Shown here: piece by piece, positions 1 through 8,560 of the stretch
Numbering within the stretch: the first letter of the stretch is position 1
Layout of the letters: each line of letters opens with the position of its first letter
Assembly (NCBI GenBank): GCA_041667545.1
Contig: JBAYES010000010.1
Coordinates: forward strand, 1-46,273
Reading direction: 5' to 3'
Origin: SLID01 sp041667545
Lineage (GTDB): Bacteria; Omnitrophota; Gorgyraeia; Tantalellales; Tantalellaceae
DNA: 46,273 nucleotides
Position numbers and translations under genes: made by a program
The notes under the pieces: model-generated
The model's database searches: none
The model's input: only the letters and a program-made list of their open reading frames with translations
Told to the model about the DNA's origin: nothing

Positions 1-93
1 CGAATAGATGCTTGGTATTTTAAACCAAAACATACGTATTTCGGTAAAACCAGAAAGAACGATTACCAGTTGACAAGAGGAGCTTTTTCATAG

Positions 94-340
94 ATGCTTC
101 ACCCGCCTTCGGCGGGTTCGCAACGACGCCGTAGGGAGATTGCTTCGGCCCTATGCAAAGTCTGCCGAAATCCTGAGCCTCGTATGTTCCCACGAAACGA
201 AGGGATTCTGCCCTATGCCAAGTCTGCCGAAATCCTGAGTCATGGCATTTATCACGATACGAAGGACTTCACCCGCCTTCGGAGGGTTCGCAACGACGGG
301 CGTGGGGACGCTACATTTCCCCGGATAACTGAAATGTTAC
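94..340. repeat. Palindromic dispersed repeat, inverted relative of 18184-18498
   Basis: About 190 bp (roughly 148-340) reads as the reverse complement of 18184-18377 with about 90 percent identity by eye. Both contain two tandem units of about 62 bp carrying the phrase AAGTCTGCCGAAATCCTGAG, plus a small CCCGCC/GGCGGG palindrome. The right end finishes with the inverted-terminal motif GATAACTGAAATGTTAC at 324-340. The matching left terminus is not visible, so this copy looks truncated or rearranged. No transposase is encoded. It is probably a non-autonomous MITE-like element. Confidence 0.7.
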
Positions 341-393
341 ACAGTCAGAGCCTTGTAGCGAAGAGGCTACGATCTCCGCAATGAGTCTAAGGG

Positions 394-497
394 GGACAGG
401 TGTAGGATCATTTGCAGGACAGGTGTAAGATCAAACTTGGGACAGATGTAGGATTACAGCCGGGACAGGTGTAGGTTCAAATTCAGAACCGTCCCTG
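394..497. repeat. Four tandem 23-bp repeats capped by a hairpin unit
   Basis: Units start at 394, 417, 440 and 463 with exact 23-bp spacing and share GGACAGRTGTARGWTYA. The last unit can fold: outer GGAC/GTCC, a 7-nt bulge, and inner GGTTC/GAACC around a 7-nt loop (463-495). Related sequence occurs at 23464-23499 (single unit), 23678-23759 (three units) and, in shortened form, 34225-34262. It resembles REP-type intergenic repeats; no function is visible. Confidence 0.75.
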
Positions 498-504
498 ATC
501 TTTG

Positions 505-1317
505 CTATGTTCCTATTCGGACAGGGGAGAAGTATTCCTCAAGCGCCGTTATCGCGGAGAGGGCGGCCAGATAGCTTGTTTTGGGATTTGACGGAAAAGG
601 GACATTCTCCGTACGAAATGTGAATGTACCAGCTTTACTTTCAACGCGGATCTCATGGATATTTCTCAAATATTCCGGAGATGAAATTATCCTTACCTTA
701 GTTCTTTCAGGCCCTATACCGGCCAAAGAAAGTACCGCTGAAACATTAATATTTTTTGGAAAAGCCCTGACCGCGTCACTGACAGTTCCCTCAAATATCA
801 CGGTTTCTCTGTCAATCGCGTCGATATCTATGCCTTTTTCGGCTATATACGGCGCCCCTTTTAGCGAAGCCGGCGGTTTCATAGTCGTTAAAGTTACCGA
901 ATCTATCCCCGCGATGCGCGCGGCCTTCAGAGCATCTACCCCTGCGATAGCTCCGGAAGGCAAAATTACGGTAATGCCCGCTTTCGCGGCTTCATCAAGA
1001 AGTTTTTCTCTGCCCACTATCCCCCCGACGCTAAGTATCATTACGTCTTTTTTGAGCGGCGGGGCCAGCCTAAGTACTTCCCGCGCGGCTTCGGGACTGG
1101 CCGCTTCCACAACAATATCGGCCATTTCTACGGCCTCATGTAAACTACCTGCTATGGCTGTTTTTTTCATTTTGATTTGCAGGGATCTCGATCTTTCGGC
1201 ATCTGTGTCATAGATCACTACTTTCGAGATCATGCCGAACATTTTTTCTCCCACCCGTTCCACAAGAGCCGTCCCTATGGCTCCGCATCCTATAACAGAT
1301 AGTACTTTCGCTTTCAT
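505..1317 (-). CDS. nadX: Aspartate dehydrogenase NadX
   Basis: Likely oxidises L-aspartate to iminoaspartate with NAD(P), feeding quinolinate synthase in de novo NAD synthesis; cytosolic. The 270-aa protein opens with a Rossmann dinucleotide motif VIGCGAIG (residues 8-15). It carries the family blocks PSGAIAGVDALKAA (about 120-133) and FPKNINVSAVLSLAGIG (about 186-202), and ends with the ENVPFPSNPKTS segment of the AspDH C-terminal domain. Length is normal for the family. Its ATG follows the nadA stop by 5 bp and has a GGTGAG ribosome site. It is the last gene of the 16-gene biosynthetic run. Placement beside nadA implies it replaces L-aspartate oxidase NadB, which is absent from the window. 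Assignment is strong; cofactor preference cannot be read. Confidence 0.9.
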   Translation of the reverse strand: MKAKVLSVIGCGAIGTALVERVGEKMFGMISKVVIYDTDAERSRSLQIKMKKTAIAGSLHEAVEMADIVVEAASPEAAREVLRLAPPLKKDVMILSVGGIVGREKLLDEAAKAGITVILPSGAIAGVDALKAARIAGIDSVTLTTMKPPASLKGAPYIAEKGIDIDAIDRETVIFEGTVSDAVRAFPKNINVSAVLSLAGIGPERTKVRIISSPEYLRNIHEIRVESKAGTFTFRTENVPFPSNPKTSYLAALSAITALEEYFSPVRIGT

Positions 1318-1322
1318 ATGTA

Positions 1323-2258
1323 TCAGCTCACCTCTATCATCTTTTCAAGGGCTTTTCTGGCCTTTTTTGCCACATTTTCAGGAACATCTATTTTGTATAT
1401 TCTTTTTTCCAGGGACCTTGCCACCCAGCCCAAAGTCGTAAGTTTCATATTCGCGCAAATGAACTGATCGGTAGGCACATAGAAGTTTTTTTCGGGGTTA
1501 TCCCTCTTCATCCTGTATATTATCCCAAGCTCGGTGCCTACTATAAACTCTTTGCGGGGACATTCTGTAACATACTTAAGCATGCCGGCGGTACTGCCTA
1601 CATATGAAGCTTCCCCTAGAACCTCTTTCCGGCACTCCGGATGAGCTATAAACTCGGCCTCAGGATAAAGTTCTTTGGCCTTCACCACCTCTTCGCGGGT
1701 GAGGCGCATGTGTACAACGCAATACCCGTCCCATAATATCAGTTCCTTTTCCGGAACATGTTCCCGCACATAGCGCCCTAAGTTCTTATCCGGAATAAAT
1801 ATCACCTTCTCCTCTTTAAGAGACCTCACGACCTGAACGGCATTTGATGATGTACAGCAGATATCACTCTCGGCTTTCACGGCGGCCGTCGAATTCACGT
1901 AACACACTACCGCGGCTTCAGGATACTCTTCTTTTTTCTTTTTTAATTTTTCAACGGTCACCATATCGGCCAACGGACATCCCGCTTCCTCCACCGGAAG
2001 CAAAACGGTCTTTTCGGGGCTGAGCATAGCCGCGCTCTCAGCCATGAACTTCACCCCGCAAAAAACCACCAGTTTTTCCTTTGCCCGCGTTACTTCACGC
2101 GCTAAAGCGTAAGAGTCACCCACAATATCCGCTATTTCCTGTATTTCATCGCGCTGATAGTTATGCGCGACAATAATAGCCCCTGACTCTTTTTTAAGTT
2201 CCGATATTTTACGCCTCAAATGTTCTCTGTATTTCAGATCAAACTCAGGTTTTATCAT
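1323..2258 (-). CDS. nadA: Quinolinate synthase NadA
   Basis: Condenses iminoaspartate with dihydroxyacetone phosphate to quinolinate, the pyridine ring precursor of NAD. The 311-aa length fits the compact NadA type of Thermotoga and archaea. Three cysteines with the spacing expected for the [4Fe-4S] cluster are visible: C94 in EAGCPLADM, C180 in WDGYCVVH and C268 in FICANMKLTT. Other family blocks are VAHNYQRDEIQEIAD near the N terminus, FCGVKFMAESA, and HPECRKEV with YVGSTAGM. The CxxCxxC near the C terminus of the E. coli enzyme is absent; a single Cys is used, as in the short class. A GAGGGGAGAA ribosome site precedes the ATG. It lies 11 bp after panC and 5 bp before nadX, so it is almost certainly co-transcribed with both. 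Confidence 0.96.
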   Translation of the reverse strand: MIKPEFDLKYREHLRRKISELKKESGAIIVAHNYQRDEIQEIADIVGDSYALAREVTRAKEKLVVFCGVKFMAESAAMLSPEKTVLLPVEEAGCPLADMVTVEKLKKKKEEYPEAAVVCYVNSTAAVKAESDICCTSSNAVQVVRSLKEEKVIFIPDKNLGRYVREHVPEKELILWDGYCVVHMRLTREEVVKAKELYPEAEFIAHPECRKEVLGEASYVGSTAGMLKYVTECPRKEFIVGTELGIIYRMKRDNPEKNFYVPTDQFICANMKLTTLGWVARSLEKRIYKIDVPENVAKKARKALEKMIEVS

Positions 2259-2269
2259 TTCTCCCCTCT

Positions 2270-3124
2270 TTAGTTACCCGCCTGCACAAGAATATTGTCT
2301 ATAAGCCTGGTTGCCCCAACGAACGCCGCTACAACGATCAAAGTATTACCGTTCAATCTTTCAAGAGATCTAAGATCTTCAGGATCTACCACATCCACAT
2401 AATCTATTTTTATTCCTTCTTCCCCGGAAAGAAAGTCTTCCACTATCTTCCGGATATTTGCCGCGCTTTTCTCTCCTGATGAGATCTCTTTGGAAGCTCT
2501 TTCAAGAGACTTAAATATCTTCGCGGCAAGTTTTCTCTCTTTACAGGACAGATATTTATTTCGTGAACTCATGGCCAGACCGTCGGGTTCCCTTACCGTA
2601 GGCATTATACGTATCTTTGTCCTGAAATTAAGATCAGATGCCATACGCTTTATAACAAGACCCTGCTGTATGTCTTTTTGGCCGAAATAGCTGTTGTCAG
2701 GATCCGTTATATTAAAGAGTTTAGCAACAACCGTAGACACCCCTCTGAAATGTCCGGGTCTTGAAACGCCGCATAGCTTTTTTACAAGCGCGCAATCCAT
2801 ATCGACATATGAGGAATACCCTTCCGGATACATTTCCCCGGCATCGGGAGCGAAAAGAAAATCCACCCCTTCCTTTTCAAGCAGAGATATGTCGCGATCA
2901 ATATCACGCGGATATTTTTCCAGATCTTCACCGGGACAGAATTGTGAAGGGTTAACAAAAATGCTCACGATCGTAATATCGCATTCCGACTTTGACGCCC
3001 TTACGAGGCTTAAATGCCCATCATGCAGATATCCCATCGTAGGCACGAAACCCGATCTTTTCAGAGATGTCCTTATTCGGAGGGAAACCTCCGACATTTC
3101 CGAGACCGATCTGATTATTTTCAT
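2270..3124 (-). CDS. panC: Pantothenate synthetase PanC
   Basis: ATP-dependent ligation of pantoate and beta-alanine to pantothenate, the coenzyme A precursor; cytosolic. The HIGH-class nucleotidyltransferase signature is clear: VPTMGYLHDGHLSLV near the N terminus, then VNPSQFCPGEDLEKYPRD, YFGQKDIQQ and the KMSKS-like AMSSRNKYLS. I place the start at 3124, giving 284 aa. That ATG overlaps the folK TGA as ATGA, and the protein then begins at the family position (MKIIRSV). An in-frame ATG 30 bp upstream would add ten residues inside folK and is less likely. Beta-alanine usually derives from aspartate, matching the aspartate theme of the operon; panB and panD are not in the window. Confidence 0.95.
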   Translation of the reverse strand: MKIIRSVSEMSEVSLRIRTSLKRSGFVPTMGYLHDGHLSLVRASKSECDITIVSIFVNPSQFCPGEDLEKYPRDIDRDISLLEKEGVDFLFAPDAGEMYPEGYSSYVDMDCALVKKLCGVSRPGHFRGVSTVVAKLFNITDPDNSYFGQKDIQQGLVIKRMASDLNFRTKIRIMPTVREPDGLAMSSRNKYLSCKERKLAAKIFKSLERASKEISSGEKSAANIRKIVEDFLSGEEGIKIDYVDVVDPEDLRSLERLNGNTLIVVAAFVGATRLIDNILVQAGN

Positions 3125-3597
3125 AAGGATCTTTTTCCCGTTTGGATCTCGCATAAAAGATCTTTAAACGTTTTCCCAAGAACAGGGTGTCTTTCATCCG
3201 GGGCTATTTCTGAAAGCCCTTTCAGCACAAAAGCCCTTTCATGCATCCTGGGATGAGGTATCTCGAGTGACTCGGTCTTGAGGACAGCATCGCCGTATAA
3301 CAAAATATCCAGGTCGATTACGCGGGGGAGATCTTTTAACTTCGTAACCTCTCTGCCCATACTTTTTTCAATGGCCTTAAGTTCGCTGAGAAGATCATAA
3401 GGCCCGACACCTGTTTCAATGCTCATAACACCGTTCACGTACATCGGCTGGGGCGGGCCCACAGGAGAAGTCTCGTAAAAACCTGATACCCTGTTCACCC
3501 TGACATCTTCTATCTGTTGTATCCTCTTGACGGACTCATCACAATTGGCGTATCTGTCTCCCAGATTAGAACCGATACCGATATAAGCCTTAGTCAT
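3121..3597 (-). CDS. folK: HPPK: 6-hydroxymethyl-7,8-dihydropterin pyrophosphokinase FolK
   Basis: Transfers pyrophosphate from ATP to 6-hydroxymethyl-dihydropterin in folate synthesis. The 158-aa protein has the whole HPPK pattern: YIGIGSNLGDR at the N terminus, FYETSPVGPPQPMYVNGV for the substrate loop, the Mg-binding RVIDLDILLYGD with its two essential aspartates, and PHPRMHERAFVL near the C terminus. It sits 8 bp after dapL and shares a 4-bp ATGA overlap with panC, so it is translationally coupled to panC. folK next to panC is a known arrangement linking folate and pantothenate synthesis. No folP or folB lies in the window. Confidence 0.95.
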   Translation of the reverse strand: MTKAYIGIGSNLGDRYANCDESVKRIQQIEDVRVNRVSGFYETSPVGPPQPMYVNGVMSIETGVGPYDLLSELKAIEKSMGREVTKLKDLPRVIDLDILLYGDAVLKTESLEIPHPRMHERAFVLKGLSEIAPDERHPVLGKTFKDLLCEIQTGKRSL

Positions 3598-3605
3598 AAT
3601 ACCCG

Positions 3606-4775
3606 TTATCGGAAGAAAACTTTCTTTATGCGGTCCGCCGCTTCTTCCAACTTTTCCTCGTTTACCGTGAGAGCCATACGTATGTAGCCTTCTCCCGACG
3701 GGCCAAAACCATTACCGGGGGTAACTATGATATCAGCATCCTCCAGCATGGCCTTTGCCATGGAGGTCGAAGAAAATCCTTTCAAGACCGGCAGCCAGAC
3801 ATAAAACGTCGCTTTTATTTCGGGAACATTCCACCCTAAAGACCTGAGCCCTTCCACAAGCTTATCGCGTCGTGAAGTATAGAGCTTATTCATCTCCTGT
3901 TTAACTTTTTCGGAATTTCTCAAAGCTTCCACTGCCGCTATTTGAACAGGCGTAAAGATCCCGGAATCTATATTGGCCTTGACTTTTGCCAGCGCCGATA
4001 TCATTTCGGCTCCGCCTACGGCCATTCCAACGCGCCATCCTGTCATGTTGAAAGTTTTCGAGAGGGAATGGAACTCGATGCCCACTTCTTTCGCCCCTTC
4101 GGCTTCCAAAAAACTGGGAGGGAGGAAACCGTCAAAACTCATTTCGGTGTACGCCGCGTCAGAGCAGACTATTATCCCGTTTTGCCGGGCAAAATCCACC
4201 ACTTCAGCGTAAAAATCGGGACCGCATACGGCTCCCGTAGGATTATTGGGATAGTTTATATGCATAAGCTTACATTTGCGCGCGTCAGAGGCATCTATGG
4301 CGCCAAGGTCCGGAAGAAAATTATTCCGGGCAAGAAGGGGCATCTGCCTGAGTACAGCGCCCGCGAAGATCGCCCCTGAAACGTAAGGCGGATACCCCGG
4401 ATCCGGGATAAGGACCTCATCGCCCGGATCAATAAAAGCAAGCGGCACATGGGCTATCCCCTCTTTCGACCCCAAAAGCGGCAGTATCTCGGTATCAGGG
4501 TCAAGTTCCACATTGAACCTGTTCTTGTACCATATCGCCATCTCTTTTCTAAGAGAGGATATCCCCTTGTTGAACGGATATTTGTGGGTTGCCGGATCTC
4601 TCACCGCGTCCTGAAGCGCTTTCACTATAATATCAGGCGTGGGCATATCCGGATCTCCCACACCAAGGTCTATTATTGGCCTGCCTTCCTCTATGGCTTT
4701 CTGCTTTGCCTTGTCTATCTCTTCGAAAAGATAAGGCGGAAGTTTTTTAAGTCTTTCTGCTTGCTCTATTTTCAT
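3606..4775 (-). CDS. dapL: LL-diaminopimelate aminotransferase DapL
   Basis: PLP enzyme of aminotransferase class I/II that converts tetrahydrodipicolinate to LL-diaminopimelate in one step, bypassing the succinylase or acetylase steps. The 389-aa protein shows PIIDLGVGDPDMPTP near the N terminus, the NYPNNPTGA motif at about 174-182, SDAAYTEM, and the PLP lysine K240 in SLSKTFNMTGWRVG. The substrate assignment rests on length, the GDPDMPTP segment and position: it is the next gene after dapF, dapA and dapB, and no dapC, dapD or dapE lies nearby. A related aminotransferase such as an alanine or aspartate enzyme is possible from sequence alone, but context makes that unlikely. A start at 4775 has AAAGGA upstream. 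Confidence 0.9.
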   Translation of the reverse strand: MKIEQAERLKKLPPYLFEEIDKAKQKAIEEGRPIIDLGVGDPDMPTPDIIVKALQDAVRDPATHKYPFNKGISSLRKEMAIWYKNRFNVELDPDTEILPLLGSKEGIAHVPLAFIDPGDEVLIPDPGYPPYVSGAIFAGAVLRQMPLLARNNFLPDLGAIDASDARKCKLMHINYPNNPTGAVCGPDFYAEVVDFARQNGIIVCSDAAYTEMSFDGFLPPSFLEAEGAKEVGIEFHSLSKTFNMTGWRVGMAVGGAEMISALAKVKANIDSGIFTPVQIAAVEALRNSEKVKQEMNKLYTSRRDKLVEGLRSLGWNVPEIKATFYVWLPVLKGFSSTSMAKAMLEDADIIVTPGNGFGPSGEGYIRMALTVNEEKLEEAADRIKKVFFR

Positions 4776-4823
4776 TTTTTCCTTTCCCGCCGACTCTGCG
4801 GCGATTGACTTCGGATAAAAATA

Positions 4824-5564
4824 TCATATTCCAAGAACATCCGCCATACTGTAAAACCCGGCCGGTTTCCCTTTAAGGAACTTTGCCGCCCTGAGCGCCC
4901 CGGAAGCGAAAACATCCCTGTTCTTGGCCGAATGGCGTATCTCTATGCTCTCGTATTCGCCGTCAAAAACAACCCCATGATCCCCTACAACTTCACCTTC
5001 CCTGAAAGCCTCTATGGCCGGCTCGCCGCCTCCCGCTTCCCTGATACAGGAAGCTATTTTTTTTGCCGTCCCGCTCGGTGAATCTTTTTTGTGAACATGA
5101 TGGGTCTCGTCTATTTTTATACTGATGTCTTTACCCATGACCTTTGAAATTTCCGTGACCATTTTAAAAACAAGATTAACGCCAACTGCCATGTTCGGAG
5201 AAAAAACTATGGGTATTTTCCTCGCCGATTCTCTGATATACGATTCTTCTTCGGGGGAAAATCCCGTCGATCCTATAACCATCCCCACCGATCTTTTCAC
5301 ACACTCGTCAACATGCTTGAGCGTGGGAGAGGGAAATGTAAAATCTATAAGGCAATCTGCCCCCGAGCATGCCGCGGAAACATCGTCTGTAACGAGCATT
5401 CCATACTCCTCTTTGCCCGCCGCCTTTCCAAAAGACTGGCCGACGTAAGGACAATCGGGACTTTCCAATAAAGACAGGATCTCCAGTTCCGGGTCCTTCA
5501 GGGCAAGGGACGCTATCCTTTTCCCCATTTTACCGCAGGCACCCGCAATGCATATATTTACCAT
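4824..5564 (-). CDS. dapB: 4-hydroxy-tetrahydrodipicolinate reductase DapB
   Basis: NAD(P)H-dependent reduction of the DapA product to tetrahydrodipicolinate in lysine/DAP synthesis. With the start at 5564 the protein is 246 aa, normal for the family. It begins MVNICIAGACGKMG, a dinucleotide-binding motif. The catalytic block THHVHKKDSPSGTA carries the His pair region and active-site Lys, and IGSTGFSPEE precedes it. An ATG 36 bp upstream (5600) would overlap the end of dapA by 29 bp. The chosen ATG has a GAGGGG ribosome site and lies 7 bp after the dapA stop. Gene order dapF-dapA-dapB-dapL groups the whole DAP branch. Confidence 0.96.
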   Translation of the reverse strand: MVNICIAGACGKMGKRIASLALKDPELEILSLLESPDCPYVGQSFGKAAGKEEYGMLVTDDVSAACSGADCLIDFTFPSPTLKHVDECVKRSVGMVIGSTGFSPEEESYIRESARKIPIVFSPNMAVGVNLVFKMVTEISKVMGKDISIKIDETHHVHKKDSPSGTAKKIASCIREAGGGEPAIEAFREGEVVGDHGVVFDGEYESIEIRHSAKNRDVFASGALRAAKFLKGKPAGFYSMADVLGI

Positions 5565-5571
5565 ATCCCCC

Positions 5572-6438
5572 TCATATAAGTTTATATTTCTTAAGGACAA
5601 CCTTAAGTTTATCCCTGTTCTGCCTTGTCATTTCGCAAAGCGGCATTCTCCATTCCTCGGATACCATTTTCATAAGGCTAAGCGCCGTCTTCACGGGAAT
5701 GGGATTGGTTTCTATGAAAAGCGTTCTGCAAAGTTCCGTTATTTCATAATGGATCTTTCTGCTTCTCTCGTGGTCTCCTTTCAGGTAGGAGCTTGTAAGA
5801 TCCTGTACCCTTCCGGGTATTATGTTCGCCGCGACGCTGACAACACCAAGCGCGCCTACTGACATAAAAGGCAATGTCATAGAATCATCCCCGCTTAGCA
5901 CGGTTATACCGCAGCATGAGAGGATATCAACTACCTGCTGAAGTGATCCCGCGGCTTCCTTTATAGCCACTATGTTATCTATTTTGGAAAGCCGCGCTAC
6001 TGTGCCTGGCAAAAGAGATATGCCCGTCCTGGACGGCACGTTATAAAGCATAATGGGAATATCGGCAGCTTTAGCTATGGTTTTATAATGCCTGTACTGG
6101 CCTTCCGGAGTGGGCTTGTTGTAGTATGGAGTTATGATCAAAGCGCCGTCACATCCCGCTTTTTTCGCGGCAACCGTAAGATCTATAGCCTCACTTGTGG
6201 AGTTGGATCCGGTACCCGCCACAACAGGAACCCTTCGGGCCGCGGTTTCGACGGTTATTTTTATCAGACGTTTCTGTTCGGCCGCGTTCAAAGTGGCCGC
6301 CTCTCCGGTACATCCGCAGGGCACTATCCCGTCTATTCCATTCTTTATCTGAAATTCCACCAGAGATCGGAATTTCTTCTCATCGACCTTGCCGTTCTTG
6401 AACGGCGTTACCAAAGCTACAAATGCACCGGTGAACAT
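5572..6438 (-). CDS. dapA: 4-hydroxy-tetrahydrodipicolinate synthase DapA
   Basis: Condenses pyruvate with aspartate semialdehyde, the committed step of the DAP/lysine branch. The 288-aa TIM-barrel protein retains the recognised catalytic set: T44 and the CGCTGEAATL loop, Y106 in ITPYYNKPT, Y132 in LYNVPSRTG, and the Schiff-base lysine K160 in IVAIKEAAGS. The PSRTG motif argues for true DapA rather than NanA or KDG aldolase relatives. It lies 36 bp after dapF and 7 bp before dapB. Its substrate is made by Asd, encoded in the window at 19326-20372 but in a separate operon. Confidence 0.96.
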   Translation of the reverse strand: MFTGAFVALVTPFKNGKVDEKKFRSLVEFQIKNGIDGIVPCGCTGEAATLNAAEQKRLIKITVETAARRVPVVAGTGSNSTSEAIDLTVAAKKAGCDGALIITPYYNKPTPEGQYRHYKTIAKAADIPIMLYNVPSRTGISLLPGTVARLSKIDNIVAIKEAAGSLQQVVDILSCCGITVLSGDDSMTLPFMSVGALGVVSVAANIIPGRVQDLTSSYLKGDHERSRKIHYEITELCRTLFIETNPIPVKTALSLMKMVSEEWRMPLCEMTRQNRDKLKVVLKKYKLI

Positions 6439-6474
6439 AACGTAAACTCCTTCGTTTTGGATTCACACAACTAT

Positions 6475-7296
6475 CTATATGTTTCCTTCATAGACCTTTC
6501 TTGCCGTGCCCTCAAGGTAAACGTCCTTTATGACATGCCCGGGCAACATCTTGAAATAGACCGTGAGGATCTCTCCGCTTTTGGTCTTTATTTTAACGGG
6601 ACTTTTCACCTGGCCCAGTAGCCCGAGTATAAGCGCCGAAGCCGCCGTGCCGGTGCCGCAGGCCAGCGTTTCGGCTTCAACCCCTCTTTCATAAGTTCTT
6701 ATAGAAGCGGAATCCCCGCACACTTCCCCGACAAAATTCACATTGGTGCCGTCCGGAGCGAAGATGCTGTGCTCTCTTATCTTTCTGCCATGTTCGTCAA
6801 CCGGAAAAGTCTCCGGATCGTCTACTATCTGAACGACATGCGGCACGCCGGTATCTATGGAATGTACCGTTACCATAGACTGGCCCACCCCGAGTTTTAT
6901 TCCCATTTTTATGTTCTTAGGATCGCTCATTTTAAGCTTTATATTCCCGGAATTTATGGAAGACGAAATAATGCCCGCTCCGGTCTCAATAGATACCTTG
7001 TCGCTGAAACCGTTGCAATTCGCGTAAAAAGCGGCGCATCTGGCTCCGTTCCCGCACATATCTACCTCCGTACCGTCGGGATTTATTATCCTCATTTTGA
7101 AATCGGCTTTCCCGGAACTTTCAAGAACAAGAAGGCCATCCGCCCCCGCCGACAAACGCCTGCGGCAAATATCTTTTGCTATCGCGCAATAATCCAGACG
7201 CCGGGGGTCTAATTCCCCCGAGATGTTATCAATAAGGACAAAGTCATTTCCGCTTGCGACGAGTTTAGTAAAAAATATCCCGTAATCTCCGGACAT
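6475..7296 (-). CDS. dapF: Diaminopimelate epimerase DapF
   Basis: PLP-independent racemase that converts LL-DAP to meso-DAP, the peptidoglycan cross-linking residue and lysine precursor. The 273-aa protein has the two catalytic cysteines in their signatures: C81 in DMCGNGARC and C213 in LACGTGTAAS. The N terminus FTKLVASGNDFVLID and the SIRTYERGVEAET segment are also typical. The ATG at 7296 has a GAGGAGA ribosome site and lies 10 bp after the lysA stop. Its substrate is supplied by the neighbouring DapL, and its product serves lysA and cell wall synthesis. Confidence 0.97.
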   Translation of the reverse strand: MSGDYGIFFTKLVASGNDFVLIDNISGELDPRRLDYCAIAKDICRRRLSAGADGLLVLESSGKADFKMRIINPDGTEVDMCGNGARCAAFYANCNGFSDKVSIETGAGIISSSINSGNIKLKMSDPKNIKMGIKLGVGQSMVTVHSIDTGVPHVVQIVDDPETFPVDEHGRKIREHSIFAPDGTNVNFVGEVCGDSASIRTYERGVEAETLACGTGTAASALILGLLGQVKSPVKIKTKSGEILTVYFKMLPGHVIKDVYLEGTARKVYEGNI

Positions 7297-7306
7297 AAGA
7301 TCTCCT

Positions 7307-8551
7307 CTACCACGTTACTATCTTTTCCCCTCGGATAAGGTCTTTATAAGTCTCGGCGGCTCTTGCCACCTTGAGCTGAGACCCCATAACAACAAGCTCC
7401 GCGGGCCGAGGGCGGGAATTGTAATTCGAAGCCATGGTGTATCCGTATGCCCCGGCACCCATAACCGCTACATACTCTCCTGGAATAAGTTCCTGCATCT
7501 CTCTATCTAACCCCAGGTAATCTCCGCTTTCACATATGGGGCCGACTATGTCATAAACCCCTTTTTCCGCATCTCTTTTTGTCACGGGTATTATCTCATG
7601 ATAGGCATTATACAGGCTGGGCCTCAAAAGATCGTTCATACCGGCATCGACTATAGCGAATTTTTTGCCTGTCGAACCGGTCTTTATGTATATAACTTTG
7701 GCGACAAGAATACCGCTATTTCCCATAATGAACCTTCCCGGTTCAAGAATGATCTTAAAGCCCTTATCTTTAACTATGGGAATTATGGCGGACGATATTT
7801 CGCCGGCATCCGCGGCTTTTTCCGGACCATAATCTATCCCGAAACCCCCGCCTATATTCATCCACTCGAGAGCTATGCCGCTTTTCTTTATGAATGTCAT
7901 TATTTTTTCAAGCGCCTCCCTGAACGGGGCGGGATCTGTTATCTGCGAGCCTATGTGTACGTGCAATCCTTTAAGGTCGACATGCGAGTATTTATTGCTG
8001 TTATCGAATATTTCCTCCACCGTTCTAAAATCTATACCGAACTTCTTTTCTTTCGATCCGGTAGTTATATAATCGTGCGTGTCGGGCCTTACATCCGGGT
8101 TAACCCTTATAGCCACATTAACCTTTCTTTTCATTTTTTTAGCCACAGAATCTATCATTATGAGTTCCGGGACAGACTCCACGTTAAAAAGCAGTATACC
8201 CTCTTTGATAGCCTGTTTAATTTCAGGGCCTGTTTTGCCGACACTGGCGTAGACTATCCTTTCAGGGGGGCATCCCACCTTGAGAGCCTTATACAATTCC
8301 CCTCCCGAGACTATGTCGAGCCCGGCCCCGGAAGACACAAGGGTTCTGCACAAGCTAAGATTGGAATTTGATTTCATTGAAAAGCATATTAGAGGATCTA
8401 ATTCCTTGAAGGCTTCTTTGATCCTGCTAAAGTGACCCATGACCGTGCTGACGCTATACAGATAAAAAGGAGTTCTGTGTTCTTTTACAATATCCATTAC
8501 GGGCACATCTTCGCAATATAGCGCGTTTTCCCTGTATGTAAAATCGTGCAT
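7307..8551 (-). CDS. lysA: Diaminopimelate decarboxylase LysA
   Basis: PLP-dependent decarboxylation of meso-DAP to L-lysine. The 414-aa fold-III enzyme carries the PLP lysine K60 in CFSMKSNSN, the glycine-rich phosphate loop GGGFGIDYG, the EPGRF motif and CESGDYLG, whose Cys contributes to the partner active site of the dimer. The catalytic Tyr region near the C terminus (GAYGYTMASNYNSRPRP) is intact. The ATG follows a GAGGGGGA ribosome site and lies 9 bp after the argH stop, so the arginine and lysine blocks run together. The C-terminal GSQLKVARAAETYKDL is typical of LysA rather than arginine decarboxylase. Confidence 0.96.
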   Translation of the reverse strand: MHDFTYRENALYCEDVPVMDIVKEHRTPFYLYSVSTVMGHFSRIKEAFKELDPLICFSMKSNSNLSLCRTLVSSGAGLDIVSGGELYKALKVGCPPERIVYASVGKTGPEIKQAIKEGILLFNVESVPELIMIDSVAKKMKRKVNVAIRVNPDVRPDTHDYITTGSKEKKFGIDFRTVEEIFDNSNKYSHVDLKGLHVHIGSQITDPAPFREALEKIMTFIKKSGIALEWMNIGGGFGIDYGPEKAADAGEISSAIIPIVKDKGFKIILEPGRFIMGNSGILVAKVIYIKTGSTGKKFAIVDAGMNDLLRPSLYNAYHEIIPVTKRDAEKGVYDIVGPICESGDYLGLDREMQELIPGEYVAVMGAGAYGYTMASNYNSRPRPAELVVMGSQLKVARAAETYKDLIRGEKIVTW

Positions 8552-8560
8552 ATTCCCCCT

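Larger units (their letters stand above)
1..504. other. Gene-free left edge holding two kinds of repeat
   Basis: No convincing gene lies here. Bases 1-93 are AT-rich with nothing recognisable. Bases 94-340 are a palindromic repeat with an inverted relative at 18184-18498. Bases 394-497 are a tandem 23-bp repeat. The only long open frame, starting at 94, consists of repeat sequence and is not taken as a gene. The segment lies downstream of nadX, the last gene of the 16-gene biosynthetic run, so a transcript end is expected here. The terminal hairpin unit at 463-495 could serve, but it has no T tract. Confidence 0.6.

Noticed and set aside
94..384. 96-aa open frame on the plus strand
   Set aside because: It lies wholly in dispersed palindromic repeat DNA, and its translation repeats in the inverted copy near 18200-18400. 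There is no domain or good ribosome site.
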